Shown here: in pieces, positions 1-6,103 of the stretch | Position numbering within the stretch: position 1 is the first letter of the stretch | Layout: each line of letters starts with the position of its first letter | From: Ramlibacter sp. | Lineage (GTDB): Bacteria > Pseudomonadota > Gammaproteobacteria > Burkholderiales > Burkholderiaceae_C | Reading direction: 5' to 3' | Assembly: GCA_025351615.1 (NCBI GenBank) | Contig: JANXVP010000428.1 | Location: 1 to 10,099 of the forward strand | Length of the DNA stretch: 10,099 bases | Notes under the pieces: model-generated | Told to the model about the DNA's origin: nothing | The model's input: the letters and a program-made list of their open reading frames with translations, nothing else | Database searches by the model: none | Translations under genes and position numbers: made by a program

Positions 1-130
1 CGAATTCGCCGTCCGCGATGTCGAAATCGATGTCCTGCAGCGCCTCGACTTTCTGGCCGCCGCGCAGGGTGAAGCTTTTGTGCAGGTGGCGAACGGCGAT
101 CTTCGCCCCGGCTGCAGGCTGTCCCGCCAT
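1..130 (-). CDS. ABC transporter ATP-binding protein, N-terminal fragment (cut by window edge)
   Basis: Only the first 43 codons are visible, because the gene runs off the left edge. The reading begins MAGQPAAGAKIAVRHLHKSF and continues through a segment ending DIDFDIADGEF. This is the usual first beta-sheet of an ABC nucleotide-binding domain (V-x-H/N-L-x-K-x-F ... AL-x-D-I-x-F-x-I-x-x-G-E-F) just before the Walker A loop, which lies outside the window. It would hydrolyse ATP on the cytoplasmic side to drive uptake. The ATG overlaps the TGA of the substrate-binding protein gene as TGATG, and no Shine-Dalgarno sequence precedes it, so translation is probably re-initiation coupled. The SsuB/TauB-type assignment comes from the neighbouring NMT1/SsuA-type binding protein. 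A permease gene probably follows outside the window. Confidence 0.85.
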   Translation of the reverse strand, partial: MAGQPAAGAKIAVRHLHKSFTLRGGQKVEALQDIDFDIADGEF

Positions 131-1182
131 CAGCGGTACGGACCGAGCACCCGCACTGCGTTGCGCGAGAACTCCAGGTTCACATTCCTGCGGATGTCGG
201 CAGGCTCTTTCATGACGCCCCACTGAATCCATTCCTTTTGGTAGCGCTCCAGCGATTCGACGTTGACGCCGCCGTTCGGGTCGATGCCGGTGAAACTCAT
301 GCCGCTGCAGTCGGCGGGCATGGCAGGGACGTACTTGTTGATGGCGCGGCAGGCTTCGAGCATGTCGCCCTTCTGCAGCATCCGGGCATAGTCGCGCTGC
401 GCCTTCAGGTGCGCCATCATGAAGCGCCTGGCGGCGTCGGTCTTGGCGAAGCCCTCGGAGAACAGCATGATGTTGGTGGCGTCGTTCATGGACGTCTTGT
501 CGAGATCGGCTTCCGGCAGGGCGATACCCAGCTTCATCTTCGTTTCGATGGTCTGCAGCATCGGCGGATAGGCCATCACGGCGTCCACTGCTTTCTTTTC
601 CAGGGCCGGGATGAACTGGTTGAACGGCATCTCCACGAACACCACATCGTCCTTGCCCAGGCCGCCATGCGCAATGCCGCGCATGACGTAATTGAGAGTG
701 GTGGACTGCACGTTGTTCACCGCGATGCGCCTGCCCTTCAAATCAGCCATCGACTTGACCTGGCCGCTCTCGCGCAGGTCGGTGCGCACCAGCAGGCGCC
801 CGGCACCCGTTGCGCCGCCGGCGATCGTGACGCCGGGCAGCACAGCCGATTTCTCGGCGACGATCTGGATCGGCAGGCCACGCTTGAAGGCGTTGAACAG
901 CCCCGGTGTTGCGCTACCGCTGCCGACGTCCAGCTTGTCGGTCGCCAGCAGGGCGATCGCATCCGCGCCACTGGTCATGCGGGTGAGTTCGACATCCAGA
1001 CCCTGCTCCTTGAAGTAGCCCTTGTCGAGGGCCAGGAAGATACCGACGTCGGCCGTGATGTAGAGGATGGACACCGTGACCCTGGTCGGTGGCCCGGGCA
1101 GGGCCTGGGCCAGCGCCGTGCCGATGGCGAGCAGTGCGCAGGCCAGGCAGGCAGAGAGTCGGCGCAAGAAGGTAGGGGACAT
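130..1182 (-). CDS. ABC transporter periplasmic substrate-binding protein, NMT1/SsuA/TauA-like
   Basis: 350 aa. Residues 1-27 form a Sec-type signal peptide: a basic stretch with R7-R8, a hydrophobic core around CLACALLAIG, and possible cleavage after ALA (25) or AQA (27). No lipobox is obvious at the cleavage region. The mature protein has the fold signature of NMT1/THI5-like binding proteins: 'ADVGIFLALDKGYFKEQGLD' near the start, then 'DVGSGSATPGLFNAFKRG' and 'SMADLKGRRIAVNN'. Such proteins capture sulfonates, nitrate, pyrimidine precursors or aromatic acids and deliver them to an inner-membrane ABC permease. The substrate cannot be read from sequence, but the position just after a Rieske oxygenase suggests the aromatic or organic acid that enzyme attacks. 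An AGGA ribosome site lies about 7 nt before the ATG. The gene starts 15 nt after the 130-aa gene and ends in a 1-nt overlap with the ATPase gene. Confidence 0.9.
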   Translation of the reverse strand: MSPTFLRRLSACLACALLAIGTALAQALPGPPTRVTVSILYITADVGIFLALDKGYFKEQGLDVELTRMTSGADAIALLATDKLDVGSGSATPGLFNAFKRGLPIQIVAEKSAVLPGVTIAGGATGAGRLLVRTDLRESGQVKSMADLKGRRIAVNNVQSTTLNYVMRGIAHGGLGKDDVVFVEMPFNQFIPALEKKAVDAVMAYPPMLQTIETKMKLGIALPEADLDKTSMNDATNIMLFSEGFAKTDAARRFMMAHLKAQRDYARMLQKGDMLEACRAINKYVPAMPADCSGMSFTGIDPNGGVNVESLERYQKEWIQWGVMKEPADIRRNVNLEFSRNAVRVLGPYR

Positions 1183-1197
1183 GGCGATTCCTGGAGA

Positions 1198-1590
1198 TCA
1201 GAGGCTGGGTGGATGGAACCGCATCCGGTGCATCGGGAACACATCCTCGATGTCCGGCGTGTCCCAATTGAGATCGATGGGGGCGGAGGCTTCCATCACC
1301 ATCTGCGCGAGGGCATAGAGCCGTCTGGCCTCGGGCGCGAGCGCCTGAGGGTCGTTGGGCAAGGTATTGAAGTATTCGATCATGGCTTCCAGCCGCGGCA
1401 GGGTGGCGGCATGGAATTCACGCAGCAGCGCGATGGGCGTCGCAATCCGCTTTTCGGCGCGCGCCTTTTCGCTGCCGATCGACCATTCGGCAATCCAGGG
1501 GGCGAGGTCGGCAAAGGGCTCGGGCAACAACGGACCGGCGGGCGCGCCAGTCGCGGTCTGCGGCGGGTGAAACCTGATGACCGATGTCAT
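1198..1590 (-). CDS. Unrecognised 130-aa protein coupled to the Rieske oxygenase
   Basis: I do not recognise a family. The 130-aa product is soluble-looking, with no signal peptide or membrane segment. It has a proline-rich start (HPPQTATGAPAGPLLPEPF), a central helical stretch rich in Ala, Arg and Glu (roughly residues 35-100), and an acidic region near the end (NWDTPDIEDVFP). It is too short, and different in character, for a standard ring-hydroxylating dioxygenase beta subunit (usually about 160-190 aa), and it has no [2Fe-2S] ferredoxin cysteines; no cysteine occurs at all. The start is well supported: GGAGG lies about 4 nt before the ATG, and the ATG overlaps the oxygenase stop as ATGA, so the two are translationally coupled. 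It may be an accessory or stabilising partner of the oxygenase, but that is inference from position only. Confidence 0.8.
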   Translation of the reverse strand: MTSVIRFHPPQTATGAPAGPLLPEPFADLAPWIAEWSIGSEKARAEKRIATPIALLREFHAATLPRLEAMIEYFNTLPNDPQALAPEARRLYALAQMVMEASAPIDLNWDTPDIEDVFPMHRMRFHPPSL

Positions 1591-2813
1591 GGTGCCTCCA
1601 GCATGTCGGCCGTGACGGCGAAGTGGTGCTGCAGCGCCATCTCCTGCTTCGACAACAGCACGTGGGGCATGACACCCGCAGCAAGCATTTGGTGCTGCGC
1701 CTCCATCGTGTTGAGGTCCTCCCGCACCACGTCGCGGCCGCGCGCCCGGAAGTAGTCCTGGCTGAGGCGCTCACCCAGATTTTTCGGCTTGTAGTTGTAG
1801 GTGCGGTTGGTCACCAGCGTGCGGCCTTCATCGATCGGCCAGAAGGTCATTTCGGCGCGGAAATGGTTGCCGGCAACGACCACGAAGTTGGGGAAAAACT
1901 CCACCACGTCGAAAGCCCAGTACTCGTAGCGGCTCGGGTTCATGCCGTCCGGCAGCATCGAGAAGTCGAAGTCGAAGGCCGGCAGCTGCTTGCGCCCGTA
2001 CTTGATGGCGATGGCTTCGACCGGCAGGATGCGGTGGTCCGGATTACCCGGCGCCGAGTACCGGTGGTGGCGCTTCGTCAACTCCATGTGCGGCCGATGT
2101 CGCTGAGGATTGATTTTTCCTCCCTGGTAGTCTCGCGCCGTGTTCTTGTGCAGGTAGAGCGTGTGGTACCCCTCGGTGAACGAATTCACCCCCAGGTGCC
2201 AGTTGGCGTTCAGCTCGAAGCTGTAGCTGGCGACCTTGCGGTGCAGGTCCCAGTAGCCGGCGTAGCGGCCGAAGAATTCAGGGCCAAGGTACTCCTGCAG
2301 GGTCTCGCGCGGCTGCTCGTCGAAGTTCACGAAGATCAGGTTCTCCCAGACTTCGGACGTGACCGGGATCAGGCCGTAGTCGTCCTTGTTCACAGCTTCG
2401 AACATGTGGGGATCGGTGATCACCTCCAGCTTGCCTTCGTTCGAAAAAACCCAGCCGTGGAAGTTGCACATGAAGCTCTTGCGGCAGCCCTCGCCACCCC
2501 GCACCAGCTTGTTGCCGCGGTGCCGGCAGGCGTTGTGGAACACGCGGACCTTGTCGTCCTGGCCGCGCACCACCAGCAAGGACGTCTTGAAGGTGGGCAC
2601 TTCCTGCACGAAATAGCTGCCGCGCTCAGGCAGGTCGTCGGTATGCCCGATGGTCAGCCAGGCGCGGCGAAAGATTTTTTCACGCTCCAGCTCGAAATGC
2701 TCTGGCGTCAGCATTGAGGCAAGGTCCACCCGGGTTTTCAGCTTGCCAGCCGGATAGCCTGGCTGCTGGCCAAGACGCTCCTGTCGCTGCGCAACGCTTT
2801 CAGTCGGCATCAT
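1587..2813 (-). CDS. Rieske non-heme iron oxygenase, alpha (catalytic) subunit
   Basis: 408 aa from the chosen start, a normal length for the family. The N-terminal Rieske domain carries the complete [2Fe-2S] motif C-x-H-x17-C-x2-H at C96, H98, C116 and H119. The C-terminal catalytic domain has the mononuclear iron motif 'NSFTEGYHTLYLH' with H217 and H222, and D366 in 'REDLNTMEAQH' is the likely third ligand. Enzymes of this family use electrons from a separate reductase or ferredoxin to hydroxylate, dihydroxylate or demethylate aromatic or other organic substrates in the cytoplasm. No reductase, ferredoxin or beta subunit is present nearby. It is the first visible gene of a minus-strand operon with the unknown 130-aa gene (4-nt overlap) and an ABC importer. 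The start is uncertain: ATG at 2813 or 2810, or GTG at 2819, which is better spaced from AAGGAG. The substrate is unknown. Confidence 0.93.
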   Translation of the reverse strand: MMPTESVAQRQERLGQQPGYPAGKLKTRVDLASMLTPEHFELEREKIFRRAWLTIGHTDDLPERGSYFVQEVPTFKTSLLVVRGQDDKVRVFHNACRHRGNKLVRGGEGCRKSFMCNFHGWVFSNEGKLEVITDPHMFEAVNKDDYGLIPVTSEVWENLIFVNFDEQPRETLQEYLGPEFFGRYAGYWDLHRKVASYSFELNANWHLGVNSFTEGYHTLYLHKNTARDYQGGKINPQRHRPHMELTKRHHRYSAPGNPDHRILPVEAIAIKYGRKQLPAFDFDFSMLPDGMNPSRYEYWAFDVVEFFPNFVVVAGNHFRAEMTFWPIDEGRTLVTNRTYNYKPKNLGERLSQDYFRARGRDVVREDLNTMEAQHQMLAAGVMPHVLLSKQEMALQHHFAVTADMLEAP

Positions 2814-2824
2814 CTCCACATCCA

Positions 2825-2830
2825 CTCCTT
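2825..2830 (-). promoter_or_regulatory. Shine-Dalgarno site of the Rieske gene, with ambiguous start
   Basis: Read on the minus strand, AAGGAG lies 5 nt before an in-frame GTG (2819) and 11 nt before ATG (2813). A second GGAG directly abuts ATG 2813 and lies 3 nt before ATG 2810. Spacing favours GTG 2819, while codon preference favours the ATG pair. The choices differ by only two or three residues. Confidence 0.6.
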
Positions 2831-3029
2831 GCGCTGCCGGGGCTGCAGGCCGCCGGAGGCGGTCGCAGGGCAACGATAGACACCCGCCCAGGGGGCTGAA
2901 AGCGGAGTTTTACCCTTGACTTGACCACCAGCGGCCGGGCTTCAAGTTCACCAGTCCCAGCCCAGCCATCCTAAACGACGATCCGGAGAACGAAAAACCG
3001 GTGTCGACGGCCTGGCCGCCGGAGCCGCG
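2831..3029 (-). promoter_or_regulatory. Intergenic leader/promoter region of the Rieske operon
   Basis: About 200 bases between the upstream terminator and the Rieske ribosome site, with no credible gene. It must hold the operon promoter if the upstream terminator works, but I find no convincing -35/-10 pair; the closest match on the minus strand is TTTCAG with TATCGT 17 nt further on (3/6 and 4/6). The one notable element is an inverted repeat, ACTTGA at 2919-2924 and TCAAGT at 2942-2947, separated by 17 bases, which could bind a dimeric regulator. That role is speculative. Confidence 0.4.
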
Positions 3030-3035
3030 CAGACA

Positions 3036-3064
3036 ACAAAAAGCCCTGCCGGATGGGCAGGGCT
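3036..3064 (-). terminator. Rho-independent terminator after the KGG-protein gene
   Basis: A perfect 9-bp stem, AGCCCTGCC at 3042-3050 paired with GGCAGGGCT at 3056-3064, with a 5-base loop at 3051-3055. On the minus strand the stem is followed by TTTTGTTGT, the expected U-rich tail. It starts 26 bases after the KGG-protein stop, so it ends that transcript and separates it from the Rieske operon downstream. Confidence 0.88.
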
Positions 3065-3089
3065 CTGGCAGCGGGGCTGGCTGCGCTGC

Positions 3090-3287
3090 TCAGTTGCCGG
3101 GAACGGATGGGCGCTCGTGGCGCTTTTTCCCGGCGACGCGTGCTTCGGCCGAAGTAAATTCGTGGGCATGACCGCTTTGGTGGGCTGCACGGCCACCGAG
3201 GCTGGCGATCTGCCGCTGGCGCTCCGGTGACATCGCGGCAAATCCACGCTTGGCGCGGGGCGCCGATCCCTCATATTTCTCTGTCAT
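3090..3287 (-). CDS. KGG-motif small stress protein (YciG/Con-10-like)
   Basis: 65 aa, small, basic and hydrophilic, with no membrane segment. It contains the arrangement typical of the KGG (stress-induced acidophilic repeat) family: 'RGFAAMSPERQRQIASLGG' at about residues 14-32, then 'AHQSGHAHEFTSAEARVAGKK' at about 35-55. The first motif has LGG instead of KGG, and the second ends GKK rather than KGG. Such proteins are abundant in stationary phase or under stress, and their biochemical role is poorly known. The reading frame is open further upstream (to 3431), but ATG 3287 is chosen because AAGGAGA lies 5 nt before it and family similarity begins there. It is monocistronic: a 253-base gap lies upstream and a strong terminator downstream. 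Confidence 0.85.
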   Translation of the reverse strand: MTEKYEGSAPRAKRGFAAMSPERQRQIASLGGRAAHQSGHAHEFTSAEARVAGKKRHERPSVPGN

Positions 3288-3292
3288 GTCGC

Positions 3293-3299
3293 TCTCCTT
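3293..3299 (-). promoter_or_regulatory. Ribosome binding site fixing the KGG-protein start
   Basis: AAGGAGA on the minus strand, 5 nt before ATG 3287. It decides for the 65-aa product over a longer 113-aa reading whose extra residues resemble no known domain. Confidence 0.8.
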
Positions 3300-3540
3300 G
3301 AAACATCCCAGCCGATCGCTGGAAGACGTAGTTTGCAGAACTGCCAACTTTTTGGCAGGCCGGAGATCAAAAAAGGAATCCGTCCTACAGCTCTTCGGTA
3401 AGCGTTCCCTGGCCAGCAAGAATCGCGGCAAACTTTCCGGCGGATTTATTCGGTGCAGCGCAGCAGGTGTTCAACCGCAGTCTTACGTCCAAACAAGCCG
3501 CTCGGATACTGGTCGTTTGTCCAGTCGGTGCCGCCAGAAC
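3300..3540 (-). promoter_or_regulatory. Intergenic region upstream of the KGG-protein gene, containing a leader hairpin
   Basis: About 240 bases between the CMD-family stop and the KGG-protein gene, with no credible gene on either strand. A hairpin with a perfect 7-bp stem (CTGCCAA at 3341-3347, TTGGCAG at 3352-3358; 4-base loop) lies 54 bases upstream of the KGG start codon. It has no U-tract after it on the minus strand, so it is not a terminator. The promoter is presumably here, but no clear sigma-70 boxes are visible. Confidence 0.4.
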
Positions 3541-4080
3541 TCAGCCAGGGCTGCCGGCGCGCTCGTCTTTCGAATGGATGTCCAGCGCTTCGAGGAACCG
3601 CGAGACCATGTTGTAGGCCCCTACGGTGGCGACCAGTTCCACCACCTCGCGATCATTCAGGAAAGCGCGGACGGCAGCCACTGCTGGGGCCGGAACCTGG
3701 ACCTGGCGGGTCATGCCGTCGGTCAGCGCGAGCACGGCCCGCTGCTCTGGCGTGTAGCGGCTGGAGCCCTCCCACGCGGCAAGATCGTCGAGCTGGCCTT
3801 GGGTCACGCCTTCTTTCAGGGCAATCGGGGCATGCTGCTCGGCCTCATAAGGTGCACCGTTGATGGCGGCGACGCGCATGATCACGAGTTCGCGCAGCGC
3901 CGGCGACAGGCTTGACTGCTGGCGGATGGCTGTGAGGTAGCCGAGCCAGCCTTCGGCCACCGGCGGACTGTGCAGCAGCATCTGGTACAGGTGCAGCACG
4001 CTCCCGCGTTCGCGGACGATGCGGTCCACCAGCGGCTGGCCGCCAGGCGCAGTGAGGTCGGCATAGGGAAGTCTGGCCAT
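3541..4080 (-). CDS. Carboxymuconolactone decarboxylase (CMD/AhpD-like) family protein
   Basis: 179 aa, all-helical in appearance. The core reads 'LSPALRELVIMRVAAINGAPYEAEQHAPIALKEGVTQGQLDDL' at about residues 58-100, the standard CMD-domain pattern. E79, E81 and H83 sit where the family keeps its Glu/His pair. The Cys-x-x-Cys of peroxidase-type AhpD proteins is absent, so an AhpD-like thiol role is unlikely. True gamma-carboxymuconolactone decarboxylase (PcaC) is shorter and occurs with protocatechuate genes, which are missing here. Proteins of this class are often annotated only to family level. The start ATG 4080 is preceded by GGAG with 8-nt spacing; the longer open reading to 4431 overlaps the divergent gene and is not used. 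It is divergent from the 93-aa gene across 117 bases. Confidence 0.85.
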   Translation of the reverse strand: MARLPYADLTAPGGQPLVDRIVRERGSVLHLYQMLLHSPPVAEGWLGYLTAIRQQSSLSPALRELVIMRVAAINGAPYEAEQHAPIALKEGVTQGQLDDLAAWEGSSRYTPEQRAVLALTDGMTRQVQVPAPAVAAVRAFLNDREVVELVATVGAYNMVSRFLEALDIHSKDERAGSPG

Positions 4081-4163
4081 GGTCGGATCTCCGGGAAGTT
4101 CGTGGGGCGTGAATAAGACGCTGGATTGCTGTGATTTTCTACCCGAAATTGCAGCCCGGCCAC

Positions 4164-4172
4164 TGCTAGATT
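4164..4172 (+). promoter_or_regulatory. Possible extended -10 element of the plus-strand gene
   Basis: TGCTAGATT matches an extended -10 box (TG-n-TAGATT). It lies in the divergent intergenic region, 25 bases before the ATG at 4198. No good -35 is present at 16-18 bases, which is tolerable for extended -10 promoters. This is weak evidence. Confidence 0.25.
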
Positions 4173-4197
4173 GTCTGCAGGCAGAGGGGGAACATCC

Positions 4198-4479
4198 ATG
4201 AACCTGATCAAGCACGAAGACGAGTTGTGGCTCTACCACGGCGCCCAGGAGGTATTTTCGTACCGCGAAGCGCTGGCGCTGGGACAGTTCCGCTTCGACT
4301 ACGCGTATGTCCTGCCGGACCGCGGCCGCGAAACCATCTACGCCACGTTCTCGGCGCTGCTCGACGGCGAAACGTCGACCCTCAACATCTCGGTCGAAAA
4401 GAAGCCCGACGGGGACTGGCTGCGCGAGCACGCGATCGAACCCGGCACGCCGGGCAGCAGCGTCTTTTCAGACACCTAG
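4198..4479 (+). CDS. Unrecognised 93-aa protein
   Basis: The only supported plus-strand gene. I do not recognise its family. The product (MNLIKHEDELWLYHGAQEVF at its start) is mildly acidic, rich in aromatic residues (Trp, Tyr, Phe) in its first half, and lacks cysteine, a signal peptide and membrane segments. Third codon positions are overwhelmingly G or C, as in the confident genes, which supports real coding. ATG 4198 is chosen because GAGGGGG lies about 7 nt upstream; the frame is open back to a TTG at 4171, but that has no ribosome site. It is divergent from the CMD-family gene and convergent with gcdH, whose stop lies only 3 bases beyond its own, so there is no room for a terminator between them. 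Confidence 0.7.
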   Translation: MNLIKHEDELWLYHGAQEVFSYREALALGQFRFDYAYVLPDRGRETIYATFSALLDGETSTLNISVEKKPDGDWLREHAIEPGTPGSSVFSDT

Positions 4480-4482
4480 CCG

Positions 4483-5664
4483 CTAGAACGCGGCAATGCC
4501 CGTCATCGCGCGCCCCAGGATCAGGGCATGGACATCGTGCGTGCCCTCGTAGGTATTGACCACTTCCAGGTTCACCAAGTGGCGGGCGACGCCGAATTCG
4601 TCGCTGATGCCGTTGCCGCCCAGCATGTCGCGGGCCATCCGCGCAATGTCGAGCGCCTTGCCGCACGAATTGCGCTTCATGATCGAAGTGATCTCCACCG
4701 CAGCCGTGCCCTCGTCTTTCATGCGGCCCAGCCGCAGGCAGCCTTGCAGGCCCAGCGCGATCTCGGTCTGCATGTCGGCCAGCTTCTTCTGGATCAGTTG
4801 ATTGGCCGCGAGCGGCTTGCCGAACTGCTTGCGGTCCAGAACATATTGGCGCGCCCTGTGCCAGCAGTCCTCGGCGGCGCCAAGCGCGCCCCAGCTGATC
4901 CCGTAGCGTGCACTGTCCAGACAGGTGAAGGGGCCCTTGAGCCCGCGCACCTCGGGGAACGCGTTTTCCTGCGGGCAGAACACTTCATCCATCACGATCT
5001 CTCCCGTCACCGACGCGCGCAGGCCGATCTTGCCGTGGATCGCCGGCGCCGACAGGCCCTTGCTGCCCTTGTCCAGCACGAAACCGCGAATCGATCCCTC
5101 GTCGTCCTTGGCCCAGACCACGAACACGTCCGCGATCGGTGAATTCGTGATCCACATCTTGGAACCGGACAGGCTGTAGCCACCGGCGACTTTCCTGGCG
5201 CGGGTGACCATGCTGCCGGGGTCGGAACCGTGATCGGGCTCCGTGAGGCCGAAGCAGCCGATCCACTCGCCGGTCGCAAGCCTGGGCAAGTATTTCTGCC
5301 GGGTCGCTTCGTTGCCGAACGCATGGATGGGCACCATCACCAGCGACGACTGCACGCTCATCATCGATCGGTAACCGGAATCGACCCGTTCCACCTCGCG
5401 CGCCACCAGCCCGTAACAGACATAGCTCAGGCCGGCGCCGCCATAGGTTTCGGGGATCGTCGCGCCGAGCAGGCCGAGCTCGCCCATCTCCCGGAAGATC
5501 GCGACGTCGGTCTTCTCGTTGCGGAACGACTCCAGGACGCGAGGTGCCAGGCGCTCCTGCGAATATGTGGCGGCGGATTCGCGCACCATGCGCTCGTCGC
5601 CGGTCAGCTGCTGGTCCAGCAGCAGCGGATCAGCCCAGTGGAAGGATGCTTTCGAGGTAGCCAT
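4483..5664 (-). CDS. gcdH: Glutaryl-CoA dehydrogenase
   Basis: 393 aa. FAD-dependent acyl-CoA dehydrogenase that oxidises and decarboxylates glutaryl-CoA to crotonyl-CoA and CO2, passing electrons to ETF. Signatures specific to the glutaryl-CoA branch are visible: '[18 protein letters not shown]' with R99 and S100, matching the substrate-carboxylate-binding region around Arg94 of the human enzyme, and '[20 protein letters not shown]' with E373, the catalytic base (human Glu370). '[15 protein letters not shown]' and 'KMWITNS' are the FAD/substrate loops. Start ATG 5664 has GGAG 6 nt upstream; longer readings to 5754 lack this. It lies 37 nt after the Rid-family gene on the same strand and is probably the last gene of the aryl-CoA operon, where it would process glutaryl-CoA made from the opened ring. 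It could also serve lysine/tryptophan breakdown. Confidence 0.95.
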   Translation of the reverse strand: MATSKASFHWADPLLLDQQLTGDERMVRESAATYSQERLAPRVLESFRNEKTDVAIFREMGELGLLGATIPETYGGAGLSYVCYGLVAREVERVDSGYRSMMSVQSSLVMVPIHAFGNEATRQKYLPRLATGEWIGCFGLTEPDHGSDPGSMVTRARKVAGGYSLSGSKMWITNSPIADVFVVWAKDDEGSIRGFVLDKGSKGLSAPAIHGKIGLRASVTGEIVMDEVFCPQENAFPEVRGLKGPFTCLDSARYGISWGALGAAEDCWHRARQYVLDRKQFGKPLAANQLIQKKLADMQTEIALGLQGCLRLGRMKDEGTAAVEITSIMKRNSCGKALDIARMARDMLGGNGISDEFGVARHLVNLEVVNTYEGTHDVHALILGRAMTGIAAF

Positions 5665-5701
5665 GCGATCTCCGCGGTCCATACAAACAATAAAAAAAGC
5701 G

Positions 5702-6103
5702 CTAGGCCGGAATAACCGCGGTGGCCTCGATCTCGACCTTGGCCCGGTCTTCAATCAATGCCTTCACTTCCACCGCCGTCATTGCCGCGTTGTAGCTGCC
5801 GATGATTTCCCGGAATGCCAGGCCGATTTCCCTGCCAGCAGCGAGGTACTCCCGCTTGTCGGTCACGTACCAGGTCATCCGCACGATATTCTCGGGCTTC
5901 CCGCCCGCTTCGCGCAGCACCTCGGCGACATTTTGCAAGGCCTGCCGCACCTGCTGGGCAAAATCGTCGCTGTGGAACACGCCCTGGGAGTCCCAGCCGA
6001 CCATCCCGGCGATAAACAGCATCCGACCGCTGGCGGCGACGCCATTGGCATAGCCCCTGGGACGCGGCCAGCCCGGGGGCAGGATCACCTCCATCGCATT
6101 CAT
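5702..6103 (-). CDS. Rid (YjgF/YER057c/UK114) family protein lacking the catalytic Arg
   Basis: 133 aa, full length for a Rid trimer subunit. '[20 protein letters not shown]', '[29 protein letters not shown]' and the closing '[12 protein letters not shown]' are family landmarks. Canonical RidA hydrolyses enamine/imine intermediates to ketones plus ammonia using an arginine (Arg105 of E. coli, in P-A-R-S-C-V-E-V). Here the aligned stretch is A-A-M-T-A-V-E-V, with Met108 in place of that Arg, so this belongs to an Arg-less Rid subgroup and its activity cannot be assumed. ATG 6103 overlaps the acyl-CoA dehydrogenase stop as ATGA, and GGAG lies 7 nt upstream. Beside a 2-aminobenzoyl-CoA-type monooxygenase/reductase, whose product is an enamine-like ring, a role in handling that intermediate is attractive but inferred. 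Confidence 0.92.
   Translation of the reverse strand: MNAMEVILPPGWPRPRGYANGVAASGRMLFIAGMVGWDSQGVFHSDDFAQQVRQALQNVAEVLREAGGKPENIVRMTWYVTDKREYLAAGREIGLAFREIIGSYNAAMTAVEVKALIEDRAKVEIEATAVIPA

Noticed and set aside
238..1755. Long plus-strand open frame of 505 codons
   Set aside because: It runs antisense to the binding protein and the 130-aa gene, both of which have clear family features or ribosome sites. Its translation is rich in His, Arg, Gly and Gln with no domain, as expected of a shadow frame in GC-rich DNA.
1584..2717. Plus-strand open frame of 377 codons
   Set aside because: Antisense to the Rieske oxygenase, whose metal-binding motifs are intact. The plus-strand product shows no recognisable domain.
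3508..3527. Weak hairpin ACTGG...CCAGT after the CMD-family gene, considered as its terminator
   Set aside because: Only a 5-bp stem with an 8-base loop and no U-tract on the minus strand; easily expected by chance.
3250..3915. Plus-strand open frame of 221 codons covering the intergenic gap
   Set aside because: It spans parts of the KGG and CMD genes antisense, has no ribosome site or domain, and depends on the gap happening to be open.
4441..4454. CCCGGC-AC-GCCGGG palindrome near the end of the 93-aa gene, considered as a terminator
   Set aside because: The loop is only 2 bases, it sits inside the coding sequence, and the only T-run (four T) is about 10 bases away, so it does not fit a rho-independent terminator.
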